Positions 33,942 to 45,517 of a stretch of DNA of 64,000 bases are shown here, piece by piece (the stretch's first letter is position 1; every line of letters begins with the position of its first letter). Source of the DNA: Yamagishiella unicocca. Its lineage: Eukaryota; Chlorophyta; Chlorophyceae; Chlamydomonadales; Volvocaceae. The position numbers were made by a program, and so were the translations under genes. The notes under the pieces were generated by a model. The model searched no databases, had not been told where the DNA came from, and saw nothing but the letters and a program-made list of their open reading frames with translations. Where the stretch lies: assembly GCA_003116995.1 (NCBI GenBank), contig BDSL01000010.1, positions 434,001 through 498,000 of the forward strand, written 5' to 3'.

Positions 33942-36900
33942 TCACACTACGGCGCTGGCTACGCGGCGCTTGTTCGCCGGCTTGTCGTCGCTGCGCTGCT
34001 TGCGCAGGTCCATGAACTCGTCTCCGGCGTTGGCGAACAGGCGGCGCAGGTTGTACACCGTGAGGTCGCTGAGGGTGCCCACGGTCACGTCGGCGGAGCG
34101 GAGCTTGTAGGCGGGGTAGTCGGGCGACAAGGCCACGGCGACAGCCTGGGGTTGGGAAAGCGAGCGGGTGCGGGAGAGGGTGGGTGGGTTGATAGTGAGT
34201 GGGGTTGGTGGAGCCCCAAGGGAGGGGTTTGTAGTACCAGGTAGGCAAGGAGGCTGCGTGCGGGACGTAATCCCCTGCTGCTAGCGGAAATCCCCTGCTG
34301 CTAGCGGAAATCCCCTGCTGCTAGCGGAAATCCCCTGCTGCTAGCGGAAATCCCCTGCTGCTAGCGGAAATCCCCTGCTAGCGGAAATCCCCTGCTAGCG
34401 GAAATCCCCTGCTAGCGGAAATCCCCTGCTAGCGGAAAGCTTCGGCACCACCTCCACGTCCGCCTACCCCGTCAGCTGCCCGTGCCCCTCGCCTTCCTGC
34501 TCGCCCACGCCGCATTTCTCCCCCCTCCTTTTCGGCCCTCGCCCCTCATCCCGCCCCTTTGGCATGCCCTCTCGTCCCCCAAAACACAGGACGCGCCCGA
34601 AACCCGCGCACCTTCATGGTGCAGTTATGCGCCGCGGCCATTGCCTCGGGTGTGGATCCGAACACGCAACACATGTTGGGCGGCCGCTGCATCTGCAACG
34701 AGGCGGACAGGTAGCGCTGGGCGGCCGACTCCAGCTCGTCCTCGGCCGTCACCTGGGGCGGCGAAGGGGATATCGCAGTTGGGTAGGCGGGGGTTCAAGG
34801 AAGACCCGTGGATGCCCGAAAAAACCGTTTAGAACAGACGTTTTGAGGTGCATGGCGGGGGGGGGCCGTTACGGAGGCTGTCTGGTTGTGTTTTGCGGCG
34901 CCGGAGGGGTTGCAGATCGATCCGAGGCTCGCTGCTTCACCGGCATCGCAAAAAACTGGCCGGCCACACCGCTGTAGGCAACGAAAAGATAGCACAAACA
35001 CGCCCAACGAGTGAACCCGTCAAAGCAACCGCCCGCCCGCCCGCCCGCCGCCCATCCATCGCCCAACCATGACTCAAGACTCACCAGGACTTGGAAGTGG
35101 TCATGCAGGTGCATCCGCTCCAGAGCCCGCCGTACAGTGGCGCGATCCAGCGCCGAAACCAGCGCCACGGGCACGTTGAAGCTGGTCAGCGCGTTGAGCC
35201 ACTCGCGCACCCCCGTCTGGGTCTCGGAGCCCGAACTGCCGGCAGCCTCGCCGAGGGACTGCAGCTCCGCGGCATACGTCTCCGCCAGCTCGTACGCGAG
35301 GGCGCGTGCCTCCTTCATGCTCGACGTCCAGCCCAGGACCTGAGGGGCGCCGTGGGCGGGCGGGCGGAGCTAGTGAGGTGACGCGGCGCGAGCGGATGTC
35401 CGTTACCCGACCCGTGCTACTTCGGGATCTATGTGAAGCGTAGCAAATAGATTTCAGATACGAGTTTCAAACGCGTGGGCTAATGGATCGGCGTGTTGCG
35501 GCGTAATTCAGCGCATGCCGTACCACGAAGACGTTGTGAGACGCAAGGGCGCGGGCGGTGATGGGAGCTGGCGCGGGGTTGTGCCCCTTCCGCGACGATC
35601 TCATCCCCCTGGTCCCCCTCCAACCGTGTCCAACCACCAAACCGACCCCCCACTCACGTCCATTATGATCCGCTCCGGAGCCGTGTTGTGCATGCTGATC
35701 CGCGCCAAGGGGTGCAGCGGCAGGCTGCGCGCCGCCGCCACCTTGGCCCAGGCGCGCCGATACACGCCGGCCGTGTCCGCCACCACGGCGTCGAAGTCGA
35801 AGATGGTGCCGTACGCCTCGTCAGGGCGCAACTGGAAGCGCATGCGGGTGGCGCCCCCCGCCTTAAGCTGCTCGTTCATAGCGGCGACGTCCAAGCGCCT
35901 CGGCTCACCGCCCGGACGGAACTGCATGAAGCCCTGCACGCCCGATAGAGGATATTCAGTTGGTGTGTGTCAATCGCGCCGGATAGAGCATATCTCAGTT
36001 GGCGTGTGTCAATCGCGCCGGATAGGGCATATTGAGTTGGCGTGTGTCAATTGCGCCGGATGTGAGCGTGCCACATGGGCATGTGTGTCCGCGGAGTTCC
36101 GCCGTGCTGGGTTGGCGGCAGTGCGCGGGCGTGGGAAAGGGGGGTATGAATGGATAGGCGGAACGATGGCGGGCGGTGGTGGTGCCGATAGTAGTTGCGC
36201 ACAGGTGCAGGCAGCAGGGAGCAGAGGGCAGCCAGGAGCCGACCCAGATGCCATTCGTGGAGAAGCAGAACGGGGGCGGCATAAGACCAACATTACAAGA
36301 GGTGGTGATGGTCATGGTGCTTTGCTTGTGAAGGCGGGATCAGGGTCAATCCAGGCGTTGGGGGATGTGGCCCCGGCCCGTGCCCACGGGAATGTGACGC
36401 TTCGACCTCGACGTGGCCGTCAAGGCTCTACGGTAGGTTCAGAAGCGTGCAGTTTGACTAGGTGCGTGAGACGTGGGGCAGATGTAGGTGCTTTATTGGT
36501 AAGGGGCGACAGGTGCTGACGAGAGGGCGTTACAGCCTTCGGCTGGAGGCCGATAAGCGAGACTCCAGCAAAGCCACGGCAAGCGAGTGTGTAGGAATAT
36601 GACACAGCTCTGTATGTGATGGTGTGACAGGGCAAAGCTGCGTGTTATGGGAGTGGTTGAAGAAGGGTTTATACGATTCGCCTTGGCTGATAACCTCCAA
36701 GGCAAAACGGAGATGCGGCCCAATGGATAAAACAGAGCCGTGGATGGCATTATGAAATTGAAAGCGCCAAGCGCAGCCTACCTCGCCATACTCAGCGCCG
36801 ATGCGAGTAGGGGCCACAATCTGCGCGTATGCTCGGCGTGCCGCTGCAGAGTAGGACGTCGACGTCTGCTCTCCTGCCTCTTGCTCCTCAGGAAAGTGGC

Positions 36901-37024
36901 CATGCGTCTGCGCCCCGACTACCAGCATAGAGGCTCTAGCTCTCCGACGCTGCGTGGGCGCCGCGCTCAGCGCCAGCGAGCAGGAACTACGCGTAGCCGT
37001 GCCACGTAACAAGGATTGCTGCAT
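33942..37024 (-). CDS. Chloroplast HAD-superfamily protein, PYRP2-like, 372 aa
   Basis: Five exons, 37024-36782, 35933-35658, 35339-35085, 34752-34612 and 34145-33942, all phase 0. They total 1119 bases (372 codons plus TGA). The N-terminus is a Ser/Ala/Arg-rich plastid transit peptide (MQQSLLRGTATRSSCSLALS). Motif I is FDFDAVVADT, with Asp127 and Asp129. A CbbY-like cap follows, then VPVALVSALDR (motif II Ser) and CCVFGSTPEAMAAAH (motif IV region). The order and length match plant plastid HAD proteins related to PYRP2, the phosphatase of riboflavin synthesis (5-amino-6-(5-phosphoribitylamino)uracil). The usual motif III Lys-Pro is absent (LESAAQRYLSAS) and the motif IV acids are replaced by FGST, so catalysis or substrate is uncertain. 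It is divergently paired with the AFG1-like gene. The start is the Met that opens the transit peptide. Confidence 0.85.
34267..34440. repeat. 20-bp then 17-bp tandem repeats in HAD intron 4
   Basis: Five or six units of AATCCCCTGCTGCTAGCGGA are followed by about four shortened units AATCCCCTGCTAGCGGA that lack one GCT. The internal deletion was amplified in tandem. Confidence 0.95.
34792..34858 (+). repeat. Dispersed intronic repeat, copy C
   Basis: TTCAAGGAAGACCCGTGGAT, CCCGAAAAAACCGTTTAG and AACAGACGTTTTGAGGTGCA, in HAD intron 3, antisense to the gene. Confidence 0.85.
35943..36063. repeat. Three-copy repeat in HAD intron 1, about 38-bp unit
   Basis: Each unit contains GGATAG, a CATAT or GATAT step, and AGTTGGCGTGTGTCAATCGC. 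It lies just inside the intron, next to the acceptor of the exon starting at 35933. Confidence 0.85.
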
Positions 37025-37457
37025 CGTTGCTCCACAAGTAGCTCCGCTGGGTTGGCACCCAAGAAGGAACGGTCCACTTTGGATTGTGGTTCGGTTGCGT
37101 AAGCAACTCAAGCAAGCCGTGCGCTGACAGACGGTTCCACACTGCGTGCTGGTACAAAAACTGTTGCAGATACGAAAATAGATAAGTTCTTGCATGTAGC
37201 CTTCGGCGTGGACTCATGGCGCCCCGCATGCCAGCGCGGCAACTCATGCCGCACGACCACACGCGTCCAACTGGACCACCATTTCCTTGCTAAATTCATA
37301 ATTCCACGCCATCCAAATAATCTATTTATACATCATATTTTGTAGGACGCATCGACATTCCTGGAAAAATGTGCAAGCAAACAGTACGCGATGACTTTGG
37401 CAGCCAGCGCCTGTAGAACCCCACGCTACCAAACTACAACCTCAAACTGCTGATAAA
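37025..37457. promoter_or_regulatory. Divergent promoter region (HAD / AFG1-like)
   Basis: 433 bases between two start codons facing away from each other, so both genes' promoters and 5' UTRs must lie here unless they overlap coding sequence. On the minus strand GTATAAATA at 37331-37323 is a candidate TATA element for the HAD gene. No comparable element is obvious for the plus-strand gene. Confidence 0.5.
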
Positions 37458-40400
37458 ATGACTTCAATGGCATTCACACAAAATGCTCGGCGGCTTATGT
37501 GCCGATTCGCGGGTCACCTGCTCCCGCCCCAACCCAACCACGTGTCCCCCGCGCCAGCCTTCGCCCTCCAATGCCTCATCACCAATGGTAGCAGAAGCAC
37601 CACCACCATAAGCCCTGCAACGACCTCCTACCATGTGGTGGGTACCACCGCCACCACCACAGATGGGACCCCCAACCCCGTGGTCCAGCGCTATCTGCAA
37701 ATGGTGTCGAGTGGCAGCCTGCAGCGAGATGAGCAACAGGTGGGACAGGTTGGGACAGGTTTACAGAGGCTTGCGGGTCTGGGTAGCTGGGTGGTGCCGG
37801 CTGTTCGTGTACTGTAGAGGACAGGCCTGGGACGAAGCATGAAGGGAGGGAGGGAGGAAGGAATGGTACCACCATACCACAGTGGATGTGCTGGTAGAGG
37901 CCCGCTAGGGCCCATGTGTGGTAAGGCGGGAGGTTCCACGGGTCGATGTGGATTAGGAGACTTGGGGCCGGGATGGACCGTTGGCAAGGTGCGGATGTGC
38001 AGCGGGTTTAGGGGAGTGCAGACTCCTGCGGCCGCTGCCGCCTGGCTCGGTGGCAGCCAGCGGGGTCCAGGGGGGGGACTGTGGGGGGGAGCAGAGGACG
38101 GCATGGGCGCCGCTCCTCCCGCTCCCGCTCCTGAATCAGGTTTGTGCCGTAAAGCCTCGGGAGGAAGAGCGGGCGTTGAGGGTGTCCCGGTGCGGAGGGG
38201 GCGCCTTGGGAAGGCAAGCCGCCCTGACCCGGTCGCTGCAGCCAGAGCCAGCGGTAAGTGCCGCCACCGCGGCTGCTGCCGCTGTCGCACGCCCTCTGAC
38301 CCCCCCCGGCCCCTGCCCCCGCCGCCCCCACCTGTCCCCTGAAACCCCTCCCTCCTCCCCCCCCCTGCGTTTTCACACCACCCCCTGCGCCCTGGCTGCT
38401 GCGCAGTGGGCTCTCGTCCAAGAGCTGGGCCGGTTGTACGACGCGGTGTGCGCTCATAGGGCCCACATGGACGAGTACCACCGGGCCACGGAGGAGCACC
38501 AGGTGGGCTTCGCGGGCGCTCCCCGGACCCGTGGGTCGGTGGGCCGCAGCGCGTGATGGTGGGATCGATCCAAGCACCCCATTGCTCTGACTGAACGAAG
38601 CACTAAGACGTGGCCCTTCTCCTACAAAGTACAAACCAACTGAGTTCCGGCCACCCGGGACGGGGCAACGAAATCGCCACACACCCTGAACGGGGCAACG
38701 AAATCGCCCACACACCCGGAACGGGGCAACGAAATTGCCACACAGGCCCGCCGCTTGAAGCGGCTGCAGGAGCTGCTCGCGGAGGAGAGGCAGCAGGAGC
38801 AGCGGCGGGAGCGGGAGGAAGAGGAGCGACGGGGGCGGCAGGGAGGACCCGCCAGGGAGCCGGCGGCGCCCGGAGAGCATGGCGGCGGCGGCGCGGCGAC
38901 TGGGCTGTCAGGTGAGGGCCGTACGACAGTGGGCGGTGGCGCCGGCGGCGGCGGCAGTCAGGGTTGCCAGGACCCGGGTGGTGCGTCTGGGCGGTCAAGG
39001 GAGGGGAAGATGGGCGGCTGGGGAGGCGCGTAGGGGCGGGCGAACGGCACCATGCTGATGTGGACGTGTAGTACAACCCGTACGACAGACCGTACACACG
39101 TGTCTCAGTTGCCTCGCGCCGAAGCTGACTGCAACTCCAAGCCCATTGCCTCACGCTCACCTCTGCAGTCCCAGCGCGGCCGTCACGCACTCACGTGGGC
39201 GATCGTTCCGTCATTGGTGTCGTACGTGTCGTACTCTGCCATGGCCGCAGGTTGGGGTTCGTGGCTGCGCTCTGCCGTGGCCCCGCTGGGCCTGGGGGGC
39301 GGCGGCGGCGGAAGCGGAAGCGGCGGCGACCCAGCGCTGGCAAGCGCGCGGCAGGCGGCTGCGAGCCGAGAAAGCCGGCTGCAACGGGAGATGGGGCCGC
39401 CACCGGTGGCTCCGGAACCACCCAAAGGTGGGCCCCACCCAATTCCCAGGCGGCAGCACCCAATTCCCAGGCGGCAGCACCCAATTCCCAGGCGGCAGCA
39501 CCCAATTCCTAGGCGGCAGCACCCAATTCCCAGGCGGCAGCACCCGCCAAGCGCCGCACTTGCTGGGCGCCTTCCCGCACTCGGCTCACCTCTGACCCTG
39601 GTCCCTGATGCTCGTCCAGTGAACCTCCTTCCCCCCCTCCGCCGCTGCCTCCAGGCATGTACGTTTGGGGCAGCGTCGGCAGCGGCAAGTCCATGCTGGT
39701 GGCGCTGTTTTACCAGGTGGGTGGGTCCAGGGAGGCATCGCCCAGGGGGGTGGATCCAGGGAGGCAATGCGCAGGTGGGTAGGCCGGCCGGGGCTCAGGC
39801 TTTCGCGGACCCTCACTGCTGCTACCCCCGTGTTTCGCAAGTAGCGCTTACACACACATGCACGCACACGGGGGTCGCAAGCCGCCGTACCGTATCCGAT
39901 AACCGCAACCGTCGTATCCTATTGCACGCCGGTCGTTGAGCTTATGACGTCATTGCAGGCAGCAACAACGGTATACCAACCACCTCTAAATCCCGCTCCG
40001 GCCCCCCGCCGCGCTGCCTCGCCAGGCACTCGCCGAGACTGCCCAGCTGCCTGCTAGTCGGTGGATGCACTTCAACGCAGCCATGTTGGAGGTGCGGGGT
40101 GCTGCTGCCCGGGGGGTTCGAGGGAAACCCGTGGATGGGTTGGGGGGGGGGGGGAGCGCAGCCCCCCCCCGGGGGGGGGGGGGAGCGCAGCCAGGGGTGC
40201 TACTGAGGAGGGTTGTGGGTACTGGCGGTCTTGCATTACTCCCACCATGCCAGCCCCTCGCCCCGCACCAAAACCCGACGGCTCCAAAACCCGACGGCAC
40301 CAAATCCCCACGGCTCCAAATCCCCACGGCTCCAAATCCCCACGGCTCCAAATCCCCACGGCTCCAAATCCCCACGGCTCCAAATCCCCACGGCTCCAGA

Positions 40401-43400
40401 ACCCCACCCTGATTACCCCGCAGGTCCACAGCCGGCTCCACCACCTCGACACGGAGCGGTGGCGGCAGCGGGACGAGCGGGAGCGGCTGCACCGCCAGCA
40501 GCAGGAGCGGCAGGAGCAGCAGCAGCAGGCGGGCGGATTGCAGCGGGCCGACGAGGGGCAAAGTGAGCACGACCACGACGAGGAGGAGGAGGAGGAGGAC
40601 GATGATGACGAGGAGGGGGCCAGCCTGCCCGTGTCCCCCGGCCAGCAGGGCGTGTTCCTACACTGGGATCCCAAGAAAGACCCGGAGGTGCAGCGGCAGC
40701 GGGAGGCCAAGGCGGCGATGCTGGCTGTGCGGAGGCACATGAGGTGGGGGAGCTGGGGGGGGGAGGACCACACATACACACACGCCCACACACGCCCACA
40801 CACGCACACACACGCACGCACACGCACACGCACAAACGTATACTTCGCGGCTCAGCTCAGCATTTATAAAACACACGCACAAACCGTCCTGCCTCCCTTC
40901 CCCTCCCCCTCTTTATGCCCTCCCGGGCCTCCCCTCCCCGCGCCGCGCCGGCGCCAGCTTAATCCATTGAAGACGGGCTGTCCAACCCAGCGCTCCGGCT
41001 TGCAGTTCTCGAACGCGTCCCCTGCGCTCGTTTTCCGGTGATTCCTTCACTTCGGTTTATTATGCCGTATAACCGGTTTTCTCAATGCACACACTCACAC
41101 ACGCACACACCCCGCAGGCTGGCACGGCTTGGTCGGAGAGACCCCCGGACCCTGGCGGCAGCTAACGCCCAGGTGCTTGTTGCTGGAGGGGGTGACCCGA
41201 CTGGGGGGTGGCCGGACTAAGAGGCTGACCGAAATGGGGGTTATATGCGAATCGACGGCCAACAAAGCAAGGGCGATGACGGTGGGGGTAAAAAAGAAAT
41301 TAGACCGGACTGGGAGGGTTGGGAGTTGGTGGGTCTGGGAGGAGGGGATTGGCGGGCTGGGAGCGGGGGTTCTTCCGAAGCCGCTGGCCTGATGCTCCGA
41401 ACATCAGCGCAATACAACTCAGTTTCCCTGCCCTCCCCGCGTGCCTCCCCCATCGTACCGACCCACGGGCCTCCTCTATAAAACCACAAAACCATCGTAC
41501 CCCCGCCCCCAGGGCCTGGTGCGCATGGCCGGCAGCTTCATCCGCGGCCGCGCCGGCGACTCCCTCAGCGGCTGGGGCGGCGGCAGCGGCCCCATCGCCT
41601 CCCTGCTGTACTTCGACGAGGTGCAGGTGGGTGGGAGGCGCACACACGGCCAAGCGGCTGGCCCTGGGTTCGTGGGGCGGTTGAAGTGCTTGGCTTGGGG
41701 TGCTTACTTGCGTGTAGGATTGTCGCTGCTTTGCGTGCTCTCTGACGCTACCCCGATGCCGCTGCTGCTGCCGCTGCTGCTGCCAATGCCGCTGGGTCGC
41801 TAACCCTAAAACCCTGAACCCCCCAAACCCTGCAGGTGACGGACGTCTTCAGTGCCGTCGCGCTTAAGGTGAGTGTGCGCCGTACTACGTCGTACACCTG
41901 GTAGCATATTGCGGGTGCTCGCACGTGGGCTGGTGCCACGTCATCCTGATTGCGCGAAGCGCTAGGCAGCTGTCACCTACCTCGCCACCCGGCCATCTTT
42001 CCCCCACGATCCCCTCACCCTGTCGGGCCCTCACCACCTAAGCCCCCCGGTGCCCTCCTCAACCTTCACCGCCCTCGGTTTGTCGGCCGTACAATCGCGG
42101 TTTTTCGTACAAACCCTCGCAACCCCACGACCCCCCTCATTTCCCCCCAAGGGCCTTGTGGAGGCTCTCACCGCCGCGGGCTGCGTGCTCGTGTGCACCA
42201 GCAACCGGGCCCCGGGGGAGCTGCCCCGACACGGCCTCCACGAGGACATGTGGGGGCACTTCGTCGACACGTGGGTGCGGGAAAGCGGTTGGGGGGCGGC
42301 CGTTGTGGGGTCAGAGAGGTTGGCGGCTGGGAAGCGGAGAATCCGTTTGCGGGTTTAGGCTTCCGCAATTGACCCTTCAGTGAACGAACACCGACCCCTA
42401 CCGCCCCTACCCGGCGCAATGCCGTCCTGCGGGTTTCCTCCCCTGCCCCTCTTACCCGGCTCACCGTCTCGTAGCCCCTCCCCCGGACTCACAGATTTAT
42501 TTTACACCCACCCCACTGCACCCCACCGCCGGAGTTTTCGTATACCACCCCCTTGCCGGAAATTTTGTATACCCCCCCACCCACCACCCCACCACCACCC
42601 CGCTCCCGCGTCCGCAGCCTCCTCCAGCGCTGCTCCGTGTACGAGCTGTCCTCGCCTGCCGACTACCGGCGGGTGCTGCTGGAGCAGGGCCGGGCCAGCA
42701 TCGCGGCAGCGGGCTCCGCTGCCGGCAGCACCGGCGGCGCCACTCGCCCCTGGCCGCCCCTGTCCCGCAGCTACCTGCACCCAGCCGGCCCCGCCAGTAC
42801 GGCGGAGCTGGAGGCGCTATGGTGTGCGCGGCCGGGAGGCCCAGGGAGTCCTCAGGGGCAGAACGGGACGGAGCGGGGCTCGCCACTGCATGTGCCGGTG
42901 GGTGGAGGGCGGACAGCAGTGCACTGTTTGGTGGGCTTGGGAGCCGAATGAGCGTGGTGCCTATGGGCGTGATGTCCGGGGGGGGCAACGTGGGGGTCCG
43001 GCGGGTGGTTTCGAGGAAGACCCGTGGGTGCGAGGAAAACCATTTAGGACAGAACGCTTCGAGATGCGTGCTGGAGGACTTGGGCGAGGAAAAGCGATGG
43101 GTGGAGGGGGAAGCGTACCAGGCTTAGGGCGGCAGGGCGGCAATCCCGTGGACAATGCAGCGACCTGGACACACGGCCCCCCGCCCCCCCGTTCTCCTCT
43201 CATATGCCCCCCCTGGTCTCCTCTCAACGTCAAGCACCAAAACAAAACCAGCCACATCACCACCACTACCACCACTACCACCACTACCACCACTACCACC
43301 ACTACCACCACTACCACAACCACACAACCACAACCACACCACCACAAGCACCACAACCACCACAACCACCACAACCATCGCCACCACCACCACAACCATC

Positions 43401-45517
43401 ACCACCACCACCACACACGCCCGGGCACCGGCCCCTCACCCATCAGGTTCTGTTCGGTCGGTCGCTGGAGGTCCGGCGCAGCTCCCCCTGCGGCGGCGCC
43501 GCCTGGTTCCAGTTCGCTGAGCTGTGCGGGCGGCCGCTGGGTCCCGCAGACTACGTGGCTCTGAGCCAGCGCTTCCACACTGTGTTTCTGGAGGGCATAC
43601 CAGCCATGTCGATGCAGGTGCGGGCGGGGGGGGGAGGGCCAGAAGGGTTCCCCTGAAGCCACGGGGGTTTTGCAAATAGGCCCCCCGGTAGCCCAGGGTG
43701 GCACTCGTACTACAGCGGTTGCAAAGGACCTACCGCCTGCCCCTGAGATGTACGGAACGGACTCACACGTCCTGAGATGTACGGAACGGACTCACACGTC
43801 CTGAGATGTACGGAACGGACTGACGCGTCCTGGACCTCCTTTCAGTGCCTGTGGCTGGCTTGCCACCTGGTCACGACTCCTCCCCCCTCCAGCATGCATC
43901 TCGAAACGTCTTTCCTAAACGGTATTTTCCTCGCATCCACGGGTCGTCCTCGAAACCCTCCCCCCACAGCTCCCGTGCCCCTACGTCTCCTACGCCGTGT
44001 TCACGGCTTCCCCTCCTTCCCCCGCTCCTCCTCCTCCTCCTCCCCCCCCCGTGGTCCCGGTTTCCCGGTCCCACGTTCTTTTCCTGTAACCCTCCGTGGT
44101 CCCGGTTTCCCGGTCCCACGTTCTTTTCCTGTAACCCTCCGTGGTCCCGGTTTCCCGGTCCCACGTTCTTTTCCTGTAACCCTCCGTGGTCCCGGTTTCC
44201 CGGTCCCACGTTCTTTTCCTGTAACCCTCCGTGGTCCCGGTTTCCCGATCCCACGTTCTTTTCCTGTAACCCTCCCTCCGTGGTCCCGGTTTCCCGGTCC
44301 CACGTTCTTTTCCTGTAACCCTCCGTGGTCCCGGTTTCCCGGTCCCACGTTCTTTTCCTGTAACCCTCCGTGGTCCCGGTTTCCCGGTCCCACGTTCTTT
44401 TCCTGTAACCCTCCGTGGTCCCGGTTTCCCGGTCCCACGTTCTTTTCCTGTAACCCTCCGTGGTCCCGGTTTCCCGGTCCCACGTTCTTTTCCTGTAACC
44501 CTCCGTGGTCCCGGTTTCCCGGTCCCACGTTCTTTTCCTGTAACCCTCCCTCCGTGGTCCCGGGCCTCCACCAGGTCCGCGACCAGGCCCGGCGCTTCAT
44601 CACGCTGGTGGACGAGCTTTACAACGCCCGCTGCGTGCTGGTGGCGAGCGCGGAGTGCCCGCCCGAGGACCTGTTCACGGGGGCAGAGGGGCAGGAGCCC
44701 ATACTGGACCTGGAGGGGCTGCAGTTCGAAACGGCGGTGGAGGGTGGGTCCGAGCGCTGCGTGGCATGTCTCACCCTCTCTCTCCTTTCTCTCTCCCCCT
44801 CTGTTGCACCTGGGGCTCTGGGGGCCGGCGGAACAACCCGTGTGGACGACATAGTATGAGGAGGCGAAAAGACCAGCGAAACGTCGGGAATACATCACGT
44901 CTTTGAATTTGCATGGCGGAAACGTTTGTTTGAATGCTGGAAACCTGCGGACGAGTCGCGCAGGGCACCCTCCCTGGGGCCGGGGTAGCGGGGACACCCT
45001 GTTACACGACATAGGAGAAGGCAAGGACAAGGTAGCAAGCAAGCGCGCTAGCGGGTCCACAAGGGGGGAGGAGCTGGCTTTGCTGAATGCCGTCGCGCGC
45101 AGCACGCCGGGTTTCTTTCTTTAGCCGTTCCACTGCCGCGTCTCGCGCGCCGCTGGGTTCCCCCCCGGCCCATCCTCCACTGCGAGCCCTTGCCTAGCTC
45201 CCAGGAGCCACTTGACGCGCATTCCCTCGATGGTTCTGCCTTGTGGTCCGCAGCCCATTGTGGCAATTAGCTGCTGCGTAACCGTCGCAAGGGTGTCGCT
45301 CGCCGCAGGTGCGAGGCTGCGCCGGGACGCCACGGCCGTGGGCGGCGTGGCGCCCGTGGCCGCCACCCCGGCCTCGCTGGCCCTGGCGATGGGCGCGCTG
45401 GGCGGCGCGGAGGAGCGCTTCGCGTTCCGGCGGGCAGTGTCGCGGCTGCTGGAGATGCAGTCGCCGCTGTACATCACGGGCGCGCTGCGAATGCGCCAGC
45501 AGCAGCAGCAGGGGTAG
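37458..45517 (+). CDS. AFG1/LACE1-family P-loop ATPase, predicted 810 aa
   Basis: Sixteen phase-consistent exons: 37458-37739, 38140-38253, 38407-38502, 38746-38911, 39251-39427, 39655-39716, 40026-40091, 40424-40743, 41118-41172, 41513-41626, 41836-41868, 42152-42270, 42618-42897, 43447-43617, 44575-44743, 45309-45517. They total 2433 bases. The family is a mitochondrial AAA-like ATPase linked to respiratory-chain protein turnover. Seen: PPKGMYVWG then Walker A GSVGSGKS (residues 284-291), MHFNAAMLEVHSRLH, Walker B LLYFDEVQVTD (about 477-487), VLVCTSNRAPGELPRHGL, PVLFGRSLEV, FAELCGRPLGPADY and DELYNARCVLVASAE. The N-terminus (MTSMAFTQNARRLMCRFAGH) fits a mitochondrial presequence. The protein is about twice the usual length because of Glu/Gln/Arg-rich and acidic insertions (about 345-385). 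Exon 9's GTGCTT donor is the weakest junction. Confidence 0.88.
38640..38742. repeat. 30-bp repeat in AFG1-like intron 3, three copies
   Basis: Units carry CGGGGCAACGAAATCGCCAC. The last copy runs into the acceptor of exon 4 (CCACACAG). Confidence 0.85.
39430..39547. repeat. 21-bp repeat in AFG1-like intron 5, 5-6 copies
   Basis: Tandem units containing CACCCAATTCCCAGGCGGCA, beginning directly after the exon 5 donor. Confidence 0.9.
40274..40400. repeat. 16-bp repeat in AFG1-like intron 7, about 7 copies
   Basis: Units of CACGGCTCCAAATCCC, with diverged outer units (GACGGCTCCAAAACCC). Confidence 0.92.
43009..43090 (+). repeat. Dispersed intronic repeat, copy D (extended copy)
   Basis: TTTCGAGGAAGACCCGTGGG, GAAAACCATTTAGGACAG and GAGATGCGTGCTGGAGGAC in AFG1-like intron 13. 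The preceding bases (about 42908-43008, with TGTTTGGTGGGCTTGGGAG and GAGCGTGGTGCCTATGGGCG) are also shared with copy H, so this copy is at least 180 bases long. Confidence 0.88.
43255..43425. repeat. (ACCACC/ACT)n simple repeat in AFG1-like intron 13
   Basis: ACCACTACC units grade into ACAACCACC units. It reads as poly-Thr/His or poly-Val in spurious frames. Confidence 0.93.
43741..43830. repeat. 29-bp repeat in AFG1-like intron 14, three copies
   Basis: CTGAGATGTACGGAACGGAC with ACACGTC, three tandem units. The last is diverged (TGACGCGTC). Confidence 0.9.
43878..43966 (-). repeat. Dispersed intronic repeat, copy E
   Basis: The reverse strand reads GGTTTCGAGGACGACCCGTG, GATGCGAGGAAAATACCG and ACGTTTCGAGATGCATGC, in AFG1-like intron 14, antisense to its host. 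Confidence 0.85.
44050..44563. repeat. 45-bp minisatellite in AFG1-like intron 14, 11 copies
   Basis: Units contain CGTGGTCCCGGTTTCCCGGT, then CCCACGTTCTTTTCCTGTAA. Starts fall at 44050, 44095, 44140, 44185, 44230, 44279 and on to 44504. A CTCC duplication extends two of the units. It ends 12 bases before the acceptor of exon 15. Every unit contains TGTAA in the sense orientation. Confidence 0.95.

Noticed and set aside
34267..34440. CRISPR array
   Set aside because: Direct tandem units with no spacers in a eukaryotic intron. The same applies to 31668-31872 and 40274-40400.
43990..45105. Long minus-strand frame of GNRDHGGLQEKNVGP-type repeats
   Set aside because: Antisense of the 45-bp intronic minisatellite and of AFG1-like exon 15.
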